Source: Cloeon dipterum
Taxonomy: Eukaryota > Arthropoda > Insecta > Ephemeroptera > Baetidae
Length of the DNA: 64,000 nucleotides
Reading direction: 5' to 3'
Assembly (NCBI RefSeq): GCF_949628265.1
Contig: NC_088787.1
Span: 29,688,501-29,752,500 of the forward strand
The notes under the pieces were generated by a model, which did not search any database, was not told the DNA's origin, and saw only the letters and a list, made by a program, of their open reading frames with translations. The translations under genes were made by a program, and so were the position numbers. Positions 21,112 through 31,052 of the stretch are shown in pieces. Every line of letters starts with the position of its first letter. Position 1 is the first letter of the stretch.

Positions 21112-24100
21112 TCAGTGGTCGCCATTTTCAATTTTCTTGAGCTCCAGGAGGTTTTCACCCTGGACAGGCTCGTCTACCTTCCGTTCCTTCTCCTTGTGAC
21201 GCTTGCAGAGCGCGTAAAGGTCAGGCAGCAGGCTGCGAGCCGTTATCAAGATGCCGAGAATGTTCTTCATCATGAAGAGCGACGTGTGCTGATTGTGGCC
21301 AGCCCAAAGGTACGACCTGATGACGAGGAAAGGGAGGTCGACCAGCAGGAAATGAACTCCGTCGTTCAGGACGTTGAATGGCAGCACAAGCCGCTTCTGC
21401 TTCTCCTCGGCTGATGGCTCGGACAGTCCAAGGCGGAAGAGGGCCAGCGCCGGCAGCAGCAAATTGACCAGACACAGTCCCAGGATCAGGTCCATCAGCA
21501 ACTCGGGCGGCTCCGTTTCACGCACTGTCGACTTCGGCATCAGCACCGCCAGAAGGGACACTGTGTCCAGCACGGCCATGCCAGAGTGGGCGCAAGTCGA
21601 CACCACAAATTGGTAACGATCAGAACGGTGGTTGGCCCAGTTGTGGCTCTCGGCTAGCAGCAGGAACACCACCGCGCTCAATGCAGTCGTCACCTGAAAA
21701 CCGAGCAAGGGAGACACATGCTGACTGAAAAAAATTGGGAATGGGTTTCATAATGAGGACATGTATGTGTATGACCACTTGACAGTAGAGCTTGATATTT
21801 TCCAGTTCAGTCGCCTAAATCATGTATTTTGTGAGATGCATAATACTTGGGAGAAAAAAAGAATTTTTAGCTTACAGGTGAAGCTGCTTTAAAAAGAAAA
21901 ATACATGCTTTGAAATCAAAATAAAAATATAAATAGGAACAAAAAAAATATCGGCACAAAAATTCTCAAATTAAAAAGAGATATTCTTGGACTGCCATGA
22001 GATACACATATATTTTGCAAGCAATTTTAATTTTTGAGTGTAATCTCATTGGAATAGGCTGTAAAAATACCTGATAAAATAAATGTATCTTTATCTTTAT
22101 AGATTTACTTGTTAAACCTAACCCAATCGAGCTTATTATTTCTTGAAAAACTAAATTTAGAGTGGGGAGTCATCTTTTTGACAGGTAAAATCCACACCTG
22201 CAGCAGTTGGGGTCCGAACAGGGAGTTGGGGCTGAGCTGTTCGGGCAGCTCGGACTTAAAGATGACGGAGAGCTTGCCGATGAGGATGGCCGCGTAGAAG
22301 ATCCAGGAGATGTAACCAAGCGGCAACACGCCCCAGTCAGAAGGTGAGTAGCCGCTGATGAAGTTTGCCGGCGAGAGCGAGAATTCGTCAGTGCTGCGCC
22401 GAGTTCGGTTGGCGGCGCGACTGAAGTACCTGAACGCCACCGTCAGGGTGCCGGCGAACACAAAGAGGCAGATGAAGTCGGCGGCAAACCACCAGTAGGC
22501 AAGTGTCGATTGACTGTAGTGCGAGATGATGTAGTAGTTGAGCACGCTCGCCTGCACCAGGAACACCAGCAGCATCAGCCCGGCGTCCACCACGTGCACC
22601 ACGCCGCGCCGCCGGAAACCGCACACCGTCGAGGGCAGGAATGCGTCTGCAAACGCACCGGTTTGAGAATAAACTAAGTTCAAATATTTCAGTTAGTGCG
22701 CTGTCTAAATATAAATATGCACATGAAAAATTATAGTTGGTATGTCATTATTGGTGAATACTTGAAATTTTAAAAACTAAACAGCTTAAAACAGCTAAAA
22801 ACGGGTTAAGGACTTTAAGGCTGAAGAAACGTTGTTAGTAAGAATGAACAAAACTAAAGAAATACTTTTAATGAGATGTATCTCCTATACAAAGTTTTTT
22901 ATTTGTTTTGTTGCTATGCTTAAAATTTAAAACCGAGCTTTTTATATCCCTTTTTGAAAACTGTGCCGAGCTCTGCACTAAATTTTAATATAAAGAAATT
23001 ATTGCGCTATTGGGACTGTCTTTCCTATATTTTAGAAAATCGAATCTAGCTTTTGCTATCAACGAAAAAATAGCGCAAGCCAAGCAACACAGGATGTAAA
23101 ATAAGAAAACAATTTTTATTTTCTTTGCGCTTCAATTGACGCAGCTACCTTAGTAAATAACAAACAGTATTATCTTCATGAAAGAATTTACTTTCATAAA
23201 TTGACTTCTAGATTAAAATGATTGATTTTTTCGGTGCAATGATGCAAGAAGTATTTTTCCTGCTTAAGAAAATTAAACAGCTTGATTTCTAACAAAAGGG
23301 AAAAAATTTAACTTAATTATTTCCAAAGCAAAGTAATGTAGGAAATATATTGTATACTTTAAGAAACGAATTTCTGTAGCAATCATACGGAAAATTTGTC
23401 TAATCTTTTCTAGATAATGAATTACGTGGTTAAATGTAGCACAATTTTTTAAAAAAATCTGTAGACCGTAGGAAGGTTTTGTTAAAAAAAACCTACATCA
23501 GATCAGCTATAGCTTATATCATAAACATTTCCGCGAAATTATTCCCACTCGATAATGAAGCAAGCCAAACAGAAAAATGGTGTTGTGATTCTATAAAGTG
23601 AAATGTTTTTGCTTCTTTCTTTTTTTTCTGGAATACCCGGAATACCCTAAATAATGCATTTTCTTAGTAGAAGCATTTTTCTGTTTAGTTCCATGAAAAT
23701 TCAGAAATGTTGAAAGAAATGATATAATTTCTAAAGGCATTTAAACAACATTGAACGCTGATGTCTACAAGAATAATTAATTGTGGTCGTTGGCATAGCG
23801 CATTTTACTTACACAAAAAACTACCAGCACATTTTCACAAATTATTCTATATAAACTCACCCGAGGTAATAAAATATAGAAGAGAAAAATCAATATAATT
23901 GCAAAGCGTATGACATCAGCTTTCGACATTCTTTTGCGTCGTGACACAATTCTGTTCGAAAGAAGGTTTTGTTTAAAGACAGCCAAAGGGATGCGTCATT
24001 ATTTGTGAAATTAAAATGCAAACTAAAAAATATTTAGCAACTAAAACAAACGATGAATGGATTTAGTGCAACTATCTTAATATAAAGGAACGTGCGTAGC

Positions 24101-24220
24101 AGTAAAATAACTTGGGCTGATTAATAGGGAACCAATGTGAGTGGATAAATCGAGAATAGTTAAATGCAGTTCTAATACATAATGAAACACCTTACCCAAG
24201 CCATCAACCTGGTCTGTCAT
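21112..24220 (-). CDS. TMEM121-like multi-pass membrane protein
   Basis: Coding exons on the minus strand: 24220-24196, 22646-22198, 21693-21112; all junctions are GT-AG and give 351 residues. There are seven or eight hydrophobic segments. Blocks such as WIFYAAILIGKL and the late MMKNILGILI with its flanking helices line up with the pattern I recall for vertebrate TMEM121 (WFLYIFVLEIKL; VGKNVVALATK), and the C-terminus is charged and cytoplasmic-looking. The molecular function of that family is poorly known. The start is fixed by a 25-base first coding exon (MTDQVDGL). Upstream there appear to be an acceptor before 24264 and an untranslated exon ending at 24493. The coding exons are much more GC-rich than the surroundings. 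The family assignment is moderate; a multi-pass membrane gene is secure. Confidence 0.7.
22647..24195 (-). other. Intron 1 of the TMEM121-like gene
   Basis: A 1.55-kb AT-rich intron with GTAAGG donor (minus strand, ending at 24195) and GTTTGCAG acceptor. Nothing else recognised. Confidence 0.5.
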
Positions 24221-25168
24221 CGCAGAAATGATTTAGTCGGCCACAGGTGAAACGATAGCGATGCCTGCAAGAGCACCGAGTTTGCGTTTGTTTGTAAACA
24301 AGCGTCCTCTGTGAGTTGAATGACGCGCACTCGGTGATTGGCAAATCGAAGCACGGGCTCGCGGGGCGCGAGTCACGAAGAGCGAAGCAACGGAAGCAAC
24401 AGTTGTGCGACTGTGCGTGGAACCTAAACTAGCTAACCTAGCCTCTGCGGCACGAGAGGAGAAATAATATTAAAACAGGGATAATGACTCACCGCGACTC
24501 CCCCCCGACTGTGCCGACATTAACTGAAGAAATCGGGAAAGCAATGAGATCAAACACGATTTAGAGAAAGAATAGTTTGAAACAAACGTTAATAATGAAT
24601 AATGAATGAGACACACTGGGAACAATTTTCAACGTGGGTATTTAAAAAAAACTTATTAAATAATTATTCGTACATACATTTTTGGGACGGTTAGCTTTTG
24701 AAGGAAATGAGACTTTGTTCCTTTTATATTGGCCTATCTTATGTCTCACGGGTAAAAAACATTTTTAAATGTTTAATATTTTGCTCAATCAAAATTTAAT
24801 TAAAAGCGCGTGCAACACACAAATATGACAATCTTGCTGGCCAATGCAAGCTGCAAAAATGATTAGAATCAAGTCAATGCAACTTGTTGCGGTGCATCGA
24901 CAACAGAATATGAATTAAAAAACGAAAAACGTTTTCAATCACATGATAACGTACACCTAATTTACGTTTTAAGTCTAAAATTAAACACGACAGATTTTTT
25001 TTTATCAAAAGGGCTTCTTTGATATTTATTTGGGTATGAACCAGAACCAGACACTCGAACCAAGATAACCTTTTCATTCTTATCAAAAAAGTGGAGATAG
25101 AGAGAGAGAAACGAGAAAATAGTGTACCCGTAATTCAAGCGTCTCGAATCTCTTTAAAATTCAAGAAA
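24221..25168. promoter_or_regulatory. Head-to-head region between TMEM121-like (-) and argininosuccinate lyase (+)
   Basis: The two start codons lie 948 bases apart and point outward. On the minus strand an untranslated exon ends at 24493 (GTCGCG then GTGAGT) and rejoins at 24264 after CTCTTGCAG. Positions 24290-24470 are CpG-rich and hold an inverted CCAAT (ATTGG). On the plus strand a GAGA-rich stretch (25097-25112) precedes the lyase start. Shared regulation is possible but not shown. Confidence 0.45.
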
Positions 25169-27766
25169 ATGTCCAGCAAAAATCCTGCAAGCGGCAAAGA
25201 GGAGGTGGGAATTTCAATTTTCAATCATTATCGATCATTTCTCCTGATCTTTAAAAATTCAGAGACTGTGGGGCGGTCGTTTTGACAGCGGCAAAGTCCA
25301 CGAGTGCTTGGAGAAGATCAACAAGTCAATCGACATTGACCAGCGCCTCCATAAGCAGGATATTGAGGTATTGAGACTTCTCATAGAACTAATTTTCCAA
25401 TTTAAATTTGAAGGAAAATTAATTATCATGTGACAAATAGGCGAGTGTGGCTTATGCCAATGGGCTTAGAGACGCGGGGATCTTGACCAAGGACGAGACG
25501 GAACTTTTAATATCTGGCCTTGAACAGGAAAGTTATATCAAATTCAATTTTTATCAATGAAATTTTAACGCACAGAAAAAACATTGACAAACTGTTACCT
25601 AATTCAAAACAGGAACATGATAACGCATTGTTTACGTAGATCTTCTATTTTTTTAACTAGTATTAAGTAAGATTTATTTCCAAAGCCCTGAACAAAACAA
25701 TCCAGAAAATTATCTAACATATATATAGCCTCATAAAATATGCTAATTAAGCTTGATAAAATCAGATTGAAGTGGAGCGTGCCTCAGGTACGTTTGAGTT
25801 GATTGAGTCGGATGAGGATATCCACACGGCAGTGGAGCGGCGGCTGCGGCGGCTGGTGGGCCCGGTGGCTGGCAAGTTGCACACAGGCCGCAGCCGCAAC
25901 GACCAGGTGGCCACGGACACCAAACTTTGGCTCAGCGACGCGTGCAAACCTCTCGCGGACAACCTGGTCCACCTAATCAAAGTATAAAATTTTCCTTTTG
26001 ATTGTTTCAATGATTTACTACTTGAAATTAGCGAATGGCCGATAGAGCTGAGCAAGAGGTCGACGTCCTCATGCCAGGGTACACGCACTTGCAGAAGGCA
26101 CAGCCCGTCAGGTGGAGTCAGTGGATGCTCAGGTTTGAATCGCAGTCAAAAGGAAGGAAACATTATAAGGGATCAAATAGAACTAGAATCGAAAATATAT
26201 TTTCTACTTAATAATCGTTCGTATTTGAAGTCATTATGGTTTTAGCGATTTTTATTACCAAAGCGAATAATTAAATAAACGTTTTGTTTGTTATTCATGA
26301 GAATCTATTAGAGTTCAATACATTTTCAAGTGAAACACACAAATTTTGCAGTCACGCGTGGGCTTTGGACGCCGACAGGATGCGACTTGCCCAATTGGCA
26401 GAGAGGACAATGAGCCAGTGCCCATTGGGAAGCGGCGCCCTAGCCGGTACGCCACTGGCGCTAGACAGGGAAAAGGTCGCAAGGGCCCTTAACTTCACAG
26501 GAATCACTCACAACAGCATGCACGCCGTAGCAGACAGGGACTTCGTTGGTGCGTTTCAAATTTCTTACCGCGGCCGTTAAATTAAATAATATTGAATTCC
26601 ATGCTCCTGAAATAAAATACCAAATGTTCGGTTCCTAATTTTACCTTTTTACTCCCTCTGATGGCGAAAATTTAAATTTTTGTTACATATTTAAGCAAAT
26701 TATGTGATATGAAAACTTGTGCAAATTTTCCACGCAGGGTAGAGCCATCATTTGATTTAATTGAACGATTAACCTGCTTGTGTATTTCTCTCTTTTTCTT
26801 AACAAAGAAATACATATATATATATATTGTGTTGGTTCAAAAATGTGTAAGATTCGCAACATGGAAGTTTCCTTACAGCGGAGTTCACCTTCTGGTGCGC
26901 CCTGACCGGAGTGCATCTCTCGCGGCTGGCTGAGGATCTGCTGCTGCACTGCTCAATCGGCTTCGTTCAAATGGGTCCTGGTCTCAGTACAGGCAGCAGT
27001 CTGATGCCACACAAAAGCAACCCTGACGGGGTGGAGCTCGTTAGGGCCAAAGGAGCCACCTTGACGGGAATGGTAAAAAACGCGCACTGGGGCTCGGAAA
27101 TAAATTCTCAAGAGCTTTTAATAGTGTACGTCGATGTTGGCGTTGCTAAAGGGCCTTCCATCCACCTACAATAAGGACTTGCAGCTGGACAAGTCCATCC
27201 TCTTCCAGGCTTACGACGACCTTAATTTGGCACTTGAACTGACCTTTGCAGTTATCGACACTCTTTGGGTAATTTTATTTTCGAATTATATTATATTTCG
27301 GATAAAAAAATGGAATTTTTGCTAGGTGAACAGCAAAAAGTGTGTTGATGAACTCGAGCCGAGCATGCTGGCCACTGACTTGGCTTATTATTTAGTTCAC
27401 AAAGGCGTATGTCAAACAAGACGTAATTTACACAAAACCCGGTATGTATATTATATGTTTTTCTCAGGTCCCATTTAGAGAAGCCCACCACAAGGTTGGC
27501 GAGGTCGTCAAACTAGCCGAGAAAAAAGGGATAGAAATCAGTGGCGTTTCTCTAAAAGAGTTGCAAGAAATATGGTATGGTAAAGATAAGGAGATATAAT
27601 GTGAAATATATAAAAATCTTAACTAAATAGTGTTGAATTTGACGAAGACGTTCAAAAAGTTTGGAGCTTTGAATCAAGTGTGGAGCAGTACCAAGCATAC
27701 GGCGGCACCAGCAAGGCCAGTGTTAAGAAGCAAATCAACGCAATTAAACAAATAAATCTTGTGTAA
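25169..27766 (+). CDS. ASL: Argininosuccinate lyase
   Basis: Splits argininosuccinate into arginine and fumarate in the cytosol; active as a tetramer in the fumarase/aspartase superfamily. Exons: 25169-25204, 25263-25367, 25441-25527, 25766-25981, 26032-26132, 26352-26548, 26879-27072, 27125-27268, 27326-27406, 27468-27574, 27631-27766; 467 residues, the normal length. HTGRSRNDQ starts at residue 115, the [10 protein letters not shown] block with the conserved His is near 164-173, and the superfamily signature [10 protein letters not shown] is at 286-295, with the catalytic Ser kept. That loop usually reads MPQKKN, so two positions differ. The donor after 25527 is GAAAGT. A GT donor at 25532 paired with an acceptor ending at 25772 also keeps frame but gives one residue fewer than the family spacing. 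Confidence 0.95.
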
Positions 27767-27779
27767 TTTATTAAGAGTA

Positions 27780-27785
27780 AATAAA
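27780..27785 (+). terminator. Polyadenylation signal of ASL
   Basis: AATAAA only 13 bases after the stop codon; the next gene starts about 330 bases downstream. Confidence 0.6.
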
Positions 27786-28115
27786 AAATAGTCAGTGTGT
27801 TTAGGTTGATTTTAGACCACTTCAGGTCAGCTACACTAGTTTTTTCTTTCTTCATTTTCATTAATATCTAGTTTTTGGCGCGGCTTTTCAATCAGAGCGC
27901 TGATTGGTTTTGTCGTGTACCCAAGCTCACTCACAATCAGTCAGAGGCGATTTGTACTCCATCTGTATGCGTCGACGGTACTAGTGCGGCGTTTCGTGCA
28001 CGGCATCTTTTTTCAATTGTTTGTTGTTTGTGTTGTGATTATTCCTGCCAAACGCGTGTGTGCGTGTTGCGTCTGTTTCATCAAATTTCGCCGATTTTAA
28101 CACAAATCCGCAACC
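27786..28115 (+). promoter_or_regulatory. Promoter and 5' UTR region of SF3B6
   Basis: The 330 bases between the ASL poly(A) signal and the SF3B6 start must hold the SF3B6 promoter. A GATTGG (inverted CCAAT) lies at about 27901-27906. No TATA box is seen, as expected of a housekeeping gene. Confidence 0.4.
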
Positions 28116-28894
28116 ATGGCGATGGCCGCGATGCAAAAACGGACAAATGTAAGTTGCAGTGTCTATAAAAAAACCAAGCTTCTCCAATAAAAAATTGTGC
28201 AGGATGTTCATTTTAAAAAGCAGCTGTATGATACAAAAATGAAACCCACTCACAATCAGTTGGGTTTTGGTTAACTCTTTGAATAATATCTCATCCTCAT
28301 ACACATTTTTTTTCATATTTATGTCATTTATATTTTATTTAATTAATTTTCTTCATTAGGTCCGGCTTCCGCCTGAGGTGAACCGCGTGCTCTACATCAG
28401 GAACCTCCCTTACAAAATCACTGCCGAGGAGATGTACGATATTTTTGGAAAATATGGAGCTATTAGACAAATCAGAGTGTAAGCATATGTACCTTCATCT
28501 TGTCCTCGCCAGAATTTGCTTGATCAACTTTAAACTTAACTAACAAATTTGTTTATTTTCAGTGGCAACACCCCTGAGACAAGAGGGACTGCATTTGTTG
28601 TGTATGAAGACATATTTGATGCTAAAAACGCATGTGACCACTTGTCTGGGTTCAACGTGTGCAACAGATACCTAGTAGTTTTGTATTATCAGGTAAATTA
28701 TTCATTTAAATTTAGAGAGAACCATAGCAAAATATTTAAAAAAAAATGTTTCGCTTTAATGTTTGTTCATCAAGAGCTTAATCGAAATTTTTGTTTTGCA
28801 GGCAAACAAAGCATTTAAGAGAGTGGATGTGGACAAGAAAATGGAGGAACTGGAGAAGGTTAAGAACAAGTTTGGCCTGGACGATGATAAATAA
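28116..28894 (+). CDS. SF3B6: Splicing factor 3B subunit 6 (p14)
   Basis: Small RRM protein of the U2 snRNP SF3b complex that contacts the branch-point adenosine during early spliceosome assembly in the nucleus. Exons: 28116-28148, 28360-28478, 28563-28692, 28802-28894; 124 residues against about 125 in the human protein. The RNP2 motif is VLYIRNLPY and the RNP1 region is GTAFVVYED; the stretch from [11 protein letters not shown] to LVVLYY is almost unchanged from vertebrates, while the C-terminal tail ([12 protein letters not shown] onward) is divergent. It follows ASL closely in the same direction. A splicing factor beside genes with odd donors is coincidence as far as can be seen. Confidence 0.97.
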
Positions 28895-28969
28895 TTGTTG
28901 TAGACTGCTGCAATTCGAGTGACTGGATGTGTGCAAGAAGACTGTTGTTTGGAGTTAATAATAAGTGTG

Positions 28970-28975
28970 AATAAA
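28970..28975 (+). terminator. Polyadenylation signal of SF3B6
   Basis: AATAAA 75 bases after the stop codon. Confidence 0.6.
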
Positions 28976-29408
28976 ATTCAGGCTCTTACTGTTAGAACCA
29001 TACTTTATAGACTTTTTTACCCTCTTTCAAATAAAATATCCCATTAGATATTGTATTTTTTTAAATTTTGGTCACATACTTAAATCGCAGGCCCAAAAGG
29101 GACAGTGCCAGGGTTGGGTCTGCCTGGTCTCTTAATTTCCAGCCTCGGCACTAGATTTATCTATATTGTTAATGGGCAGAAGAGTATTAAAATTTAAATT
29201 TATTGAAATGAGATTTAGACTGCCTCCACTTTTTTATTTTGCTTGACATGTTCTAGCTCCATATTATGGGATGCTCTACTTATCTTGGTTTCCGACAATT
29301 TTGGCTCCTAGGTGAATTTTGGCCTACATAAAATTAAATAATAACTCCATAGAGGAAAAAGACTGCACAAAGTTTTTCACTGCACTTCAAAATAAAATGG
29401 TTCGCATT

Positions 29409-29790
29409 CAGGGTTGCATTTTTTGCTTACCGCCTGGTTTTTTTCACCACTGTTTTTACCACTCAATATTTGAATACTTACCAATTTCTTGCGCAAGAAT
29501 TGCAAGAAATTAATTTATTTCATTTACCCCCTATGAAAATCTGAAATTTGCGGTCGGAAGTGGTCAAAATTTCCTCCATTGTGCATATTTTTTCTTTTAA
29601 ATTGCTATTTGCTGTCTCAATTTCTCCAAAAATTTATCTCTACAAATTTTCAAGTCAAGTTCATAAGCTATATTATTAGGAAATTATTTAAAACCGAGGT
29701 AAAAACATTGCATGCAAGAAACTGGTTAAAATTGAAAAAAATTGGTTTTAACACTGCCCCGCATTTTTAATGCGGGTTTTTACAACCCTG
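29409..29790 (+). mobile_element. hAT-like MITE, copy A
   Basis: Starts CAGGGTTGCA and ends TACAACCCTG, an inverted terminal repeat of the CAGGG type common in hAT elements. Flanking octamers TTCGCATT (29401-29408) and TTAGTATT (29791-29798) agree at six of eight positions, consistent with an old target duplication. The interior is alignable along its length to copy B at 44460-44796, including TTGCGGTCGGAAGTGGTC. No coding capacity. Confidence 0.85.
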
Positions 29791-29976
29791 TTAGTATTTG
29801 GAAAGATCCGTGGTACAAAGAGACCGTTTTCCGCGCGGGCTGATGATCTGGTCGATTGTTTGGAGGTGTCTGAATCTGAACTGTATAAACGGGTGACTCA
29901 GGCAGTTGTATTTCATGTTAAGCGGGGGGCAACGTCACAACTCGCTGTCGCTACAATAAATCAATCAAAAAATTGA
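29770..29976 (+). other. Unexplained short open frame after MITE copy A
   Basis: The frame runs 68 codons; the part outside the MITE (from 29791) is compositionally unlike the AT-rich flanks, richer in charged residues (RGTKRPFSARADD, ELYKRV) and in GC. It has no partner exon that I can identify. It may be a remnant of a coding sequence or chance. No function assigned. Confidence 0.15.
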
Positions 29977-30804
29977 GCATGACGATGCTGAAGTGGTAGA
30001 GTGCGTTTAATTTTTTTGAATATATGCAACCTGTGCTGAACATTTGTTCTGCGGCACAGTATTTCTCGCTCTACAAGGCAGAAGACATGATACATGAAGG
30101 AGACTTTTGATTTTTTAAACCTGCTGGTGTCCTCAAAATTGTCGATTTCAGCAAACGAAATGTATAAAAAATATTACCATAATCTTTTGTAACAAAATTA
30201 AAAAAAAAATAATGATAAATCGTGGTGCAATAAAACGCTGAATTTTTAACATAGTCATGGTTCCCGCTAAGGTTATCTGTAAAATGATCATTTTGAAATT
30301 AATACGATGATCAAAAAGAAAAACGTTGCTGAAGTTTCAGTTTCAGTCACATTGAAAAATATTTCTCATGCTGCTCCAATAAAGTATTATAAATATTTGG
30401 TCAGCAAATAAACCAACAACAATGTTACCTCGAGACTTGCTTTTTAAAAGCGTTTCATTATACACAGATCCCTCCGCAAAATTGTCTACTGATAACGGAT
30501 TTGAAAGATTAAGATATAAATGTAATTGTTCTTTTTTAAGAAGTGATATGAGGACTATAAGATGAAGTGTTATATTTGCGGTCGGCTGGGTGGAAAGGAT
30601 TAAAAGAGTTAAGCAATTTTTAATAAGTATTTGCCTAAAATCAACAATAAAATCGATAACATCTCACAATTATTATATTTGATTTAAAATACGTGGTATA
30701 GCGAATGAGTCAATGAAAAGCGTTAATCGCAGCAAACAGCAAAGTAATCAATCTACGTGTTAACATATGATTCTACAAGAACTGATCTATATATCATAAG
30801 CGGC

Positions 30805-30936
30805 TAAGAACAGGTTTAAGGCAAATAACATCGCAACGTTCATCATCAATAATTATTTGCTTTTCTGAGACGCAAACATTCACCTACTTCTATGAATAAA
30901 GTGGGTGAAATGGCACAAAAATGTTTCACAAGCTGA
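30805..30936 (+). pseudogene. Probable decayed APN exons 13-14
   Basis: A block ending TTCATCATCAATAATTATTT resembles the end of APN exon 13 (…FLINNYF). After about 40 bases, GTGGGTGAAATGG… resembles the start of exon 14 (compare 19660). The spacing fits an exon-intron-exon remnant. The similarity is short, so this is tentative. It sits directly before the APN4 promoter. Confidence 0.4.
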
Positions 30937-30945
30937 AGTGCATGA

Positions 30946-30951
30946 TATAAG
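30946..30951 (+). promoter_or_regulatory. Possible TATA box of APN4
   Basis: TATAAG in GATATAAGTGG, about 105 bases before the APN4 start-codon exon, a spacing like that of the APN3 TATA box. Confidence 0.4.
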
Positions 30952-31052
30952 TGGCAATCGAACCTAGTGTGCTGATTAGATGAGTTGAAGGCTTAGAGCA
31001 GAGATTTAGTGACTCTGATTGCACATCAAGTTGTTGAGAGAACCTCATCAGA

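Larger units (their letters stand above)
28976..31052. other. SF3B6-APN4 intergenic region
   Basis: Mostly AT-rich without genes. It contains a hAT-like MITE (29409-29790), a short unexplained open frame (29770-29976), a probable APN exon fossil (30805-30936) and the likely APN4 TATA box (30946-30951). Confidence 0.6.
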
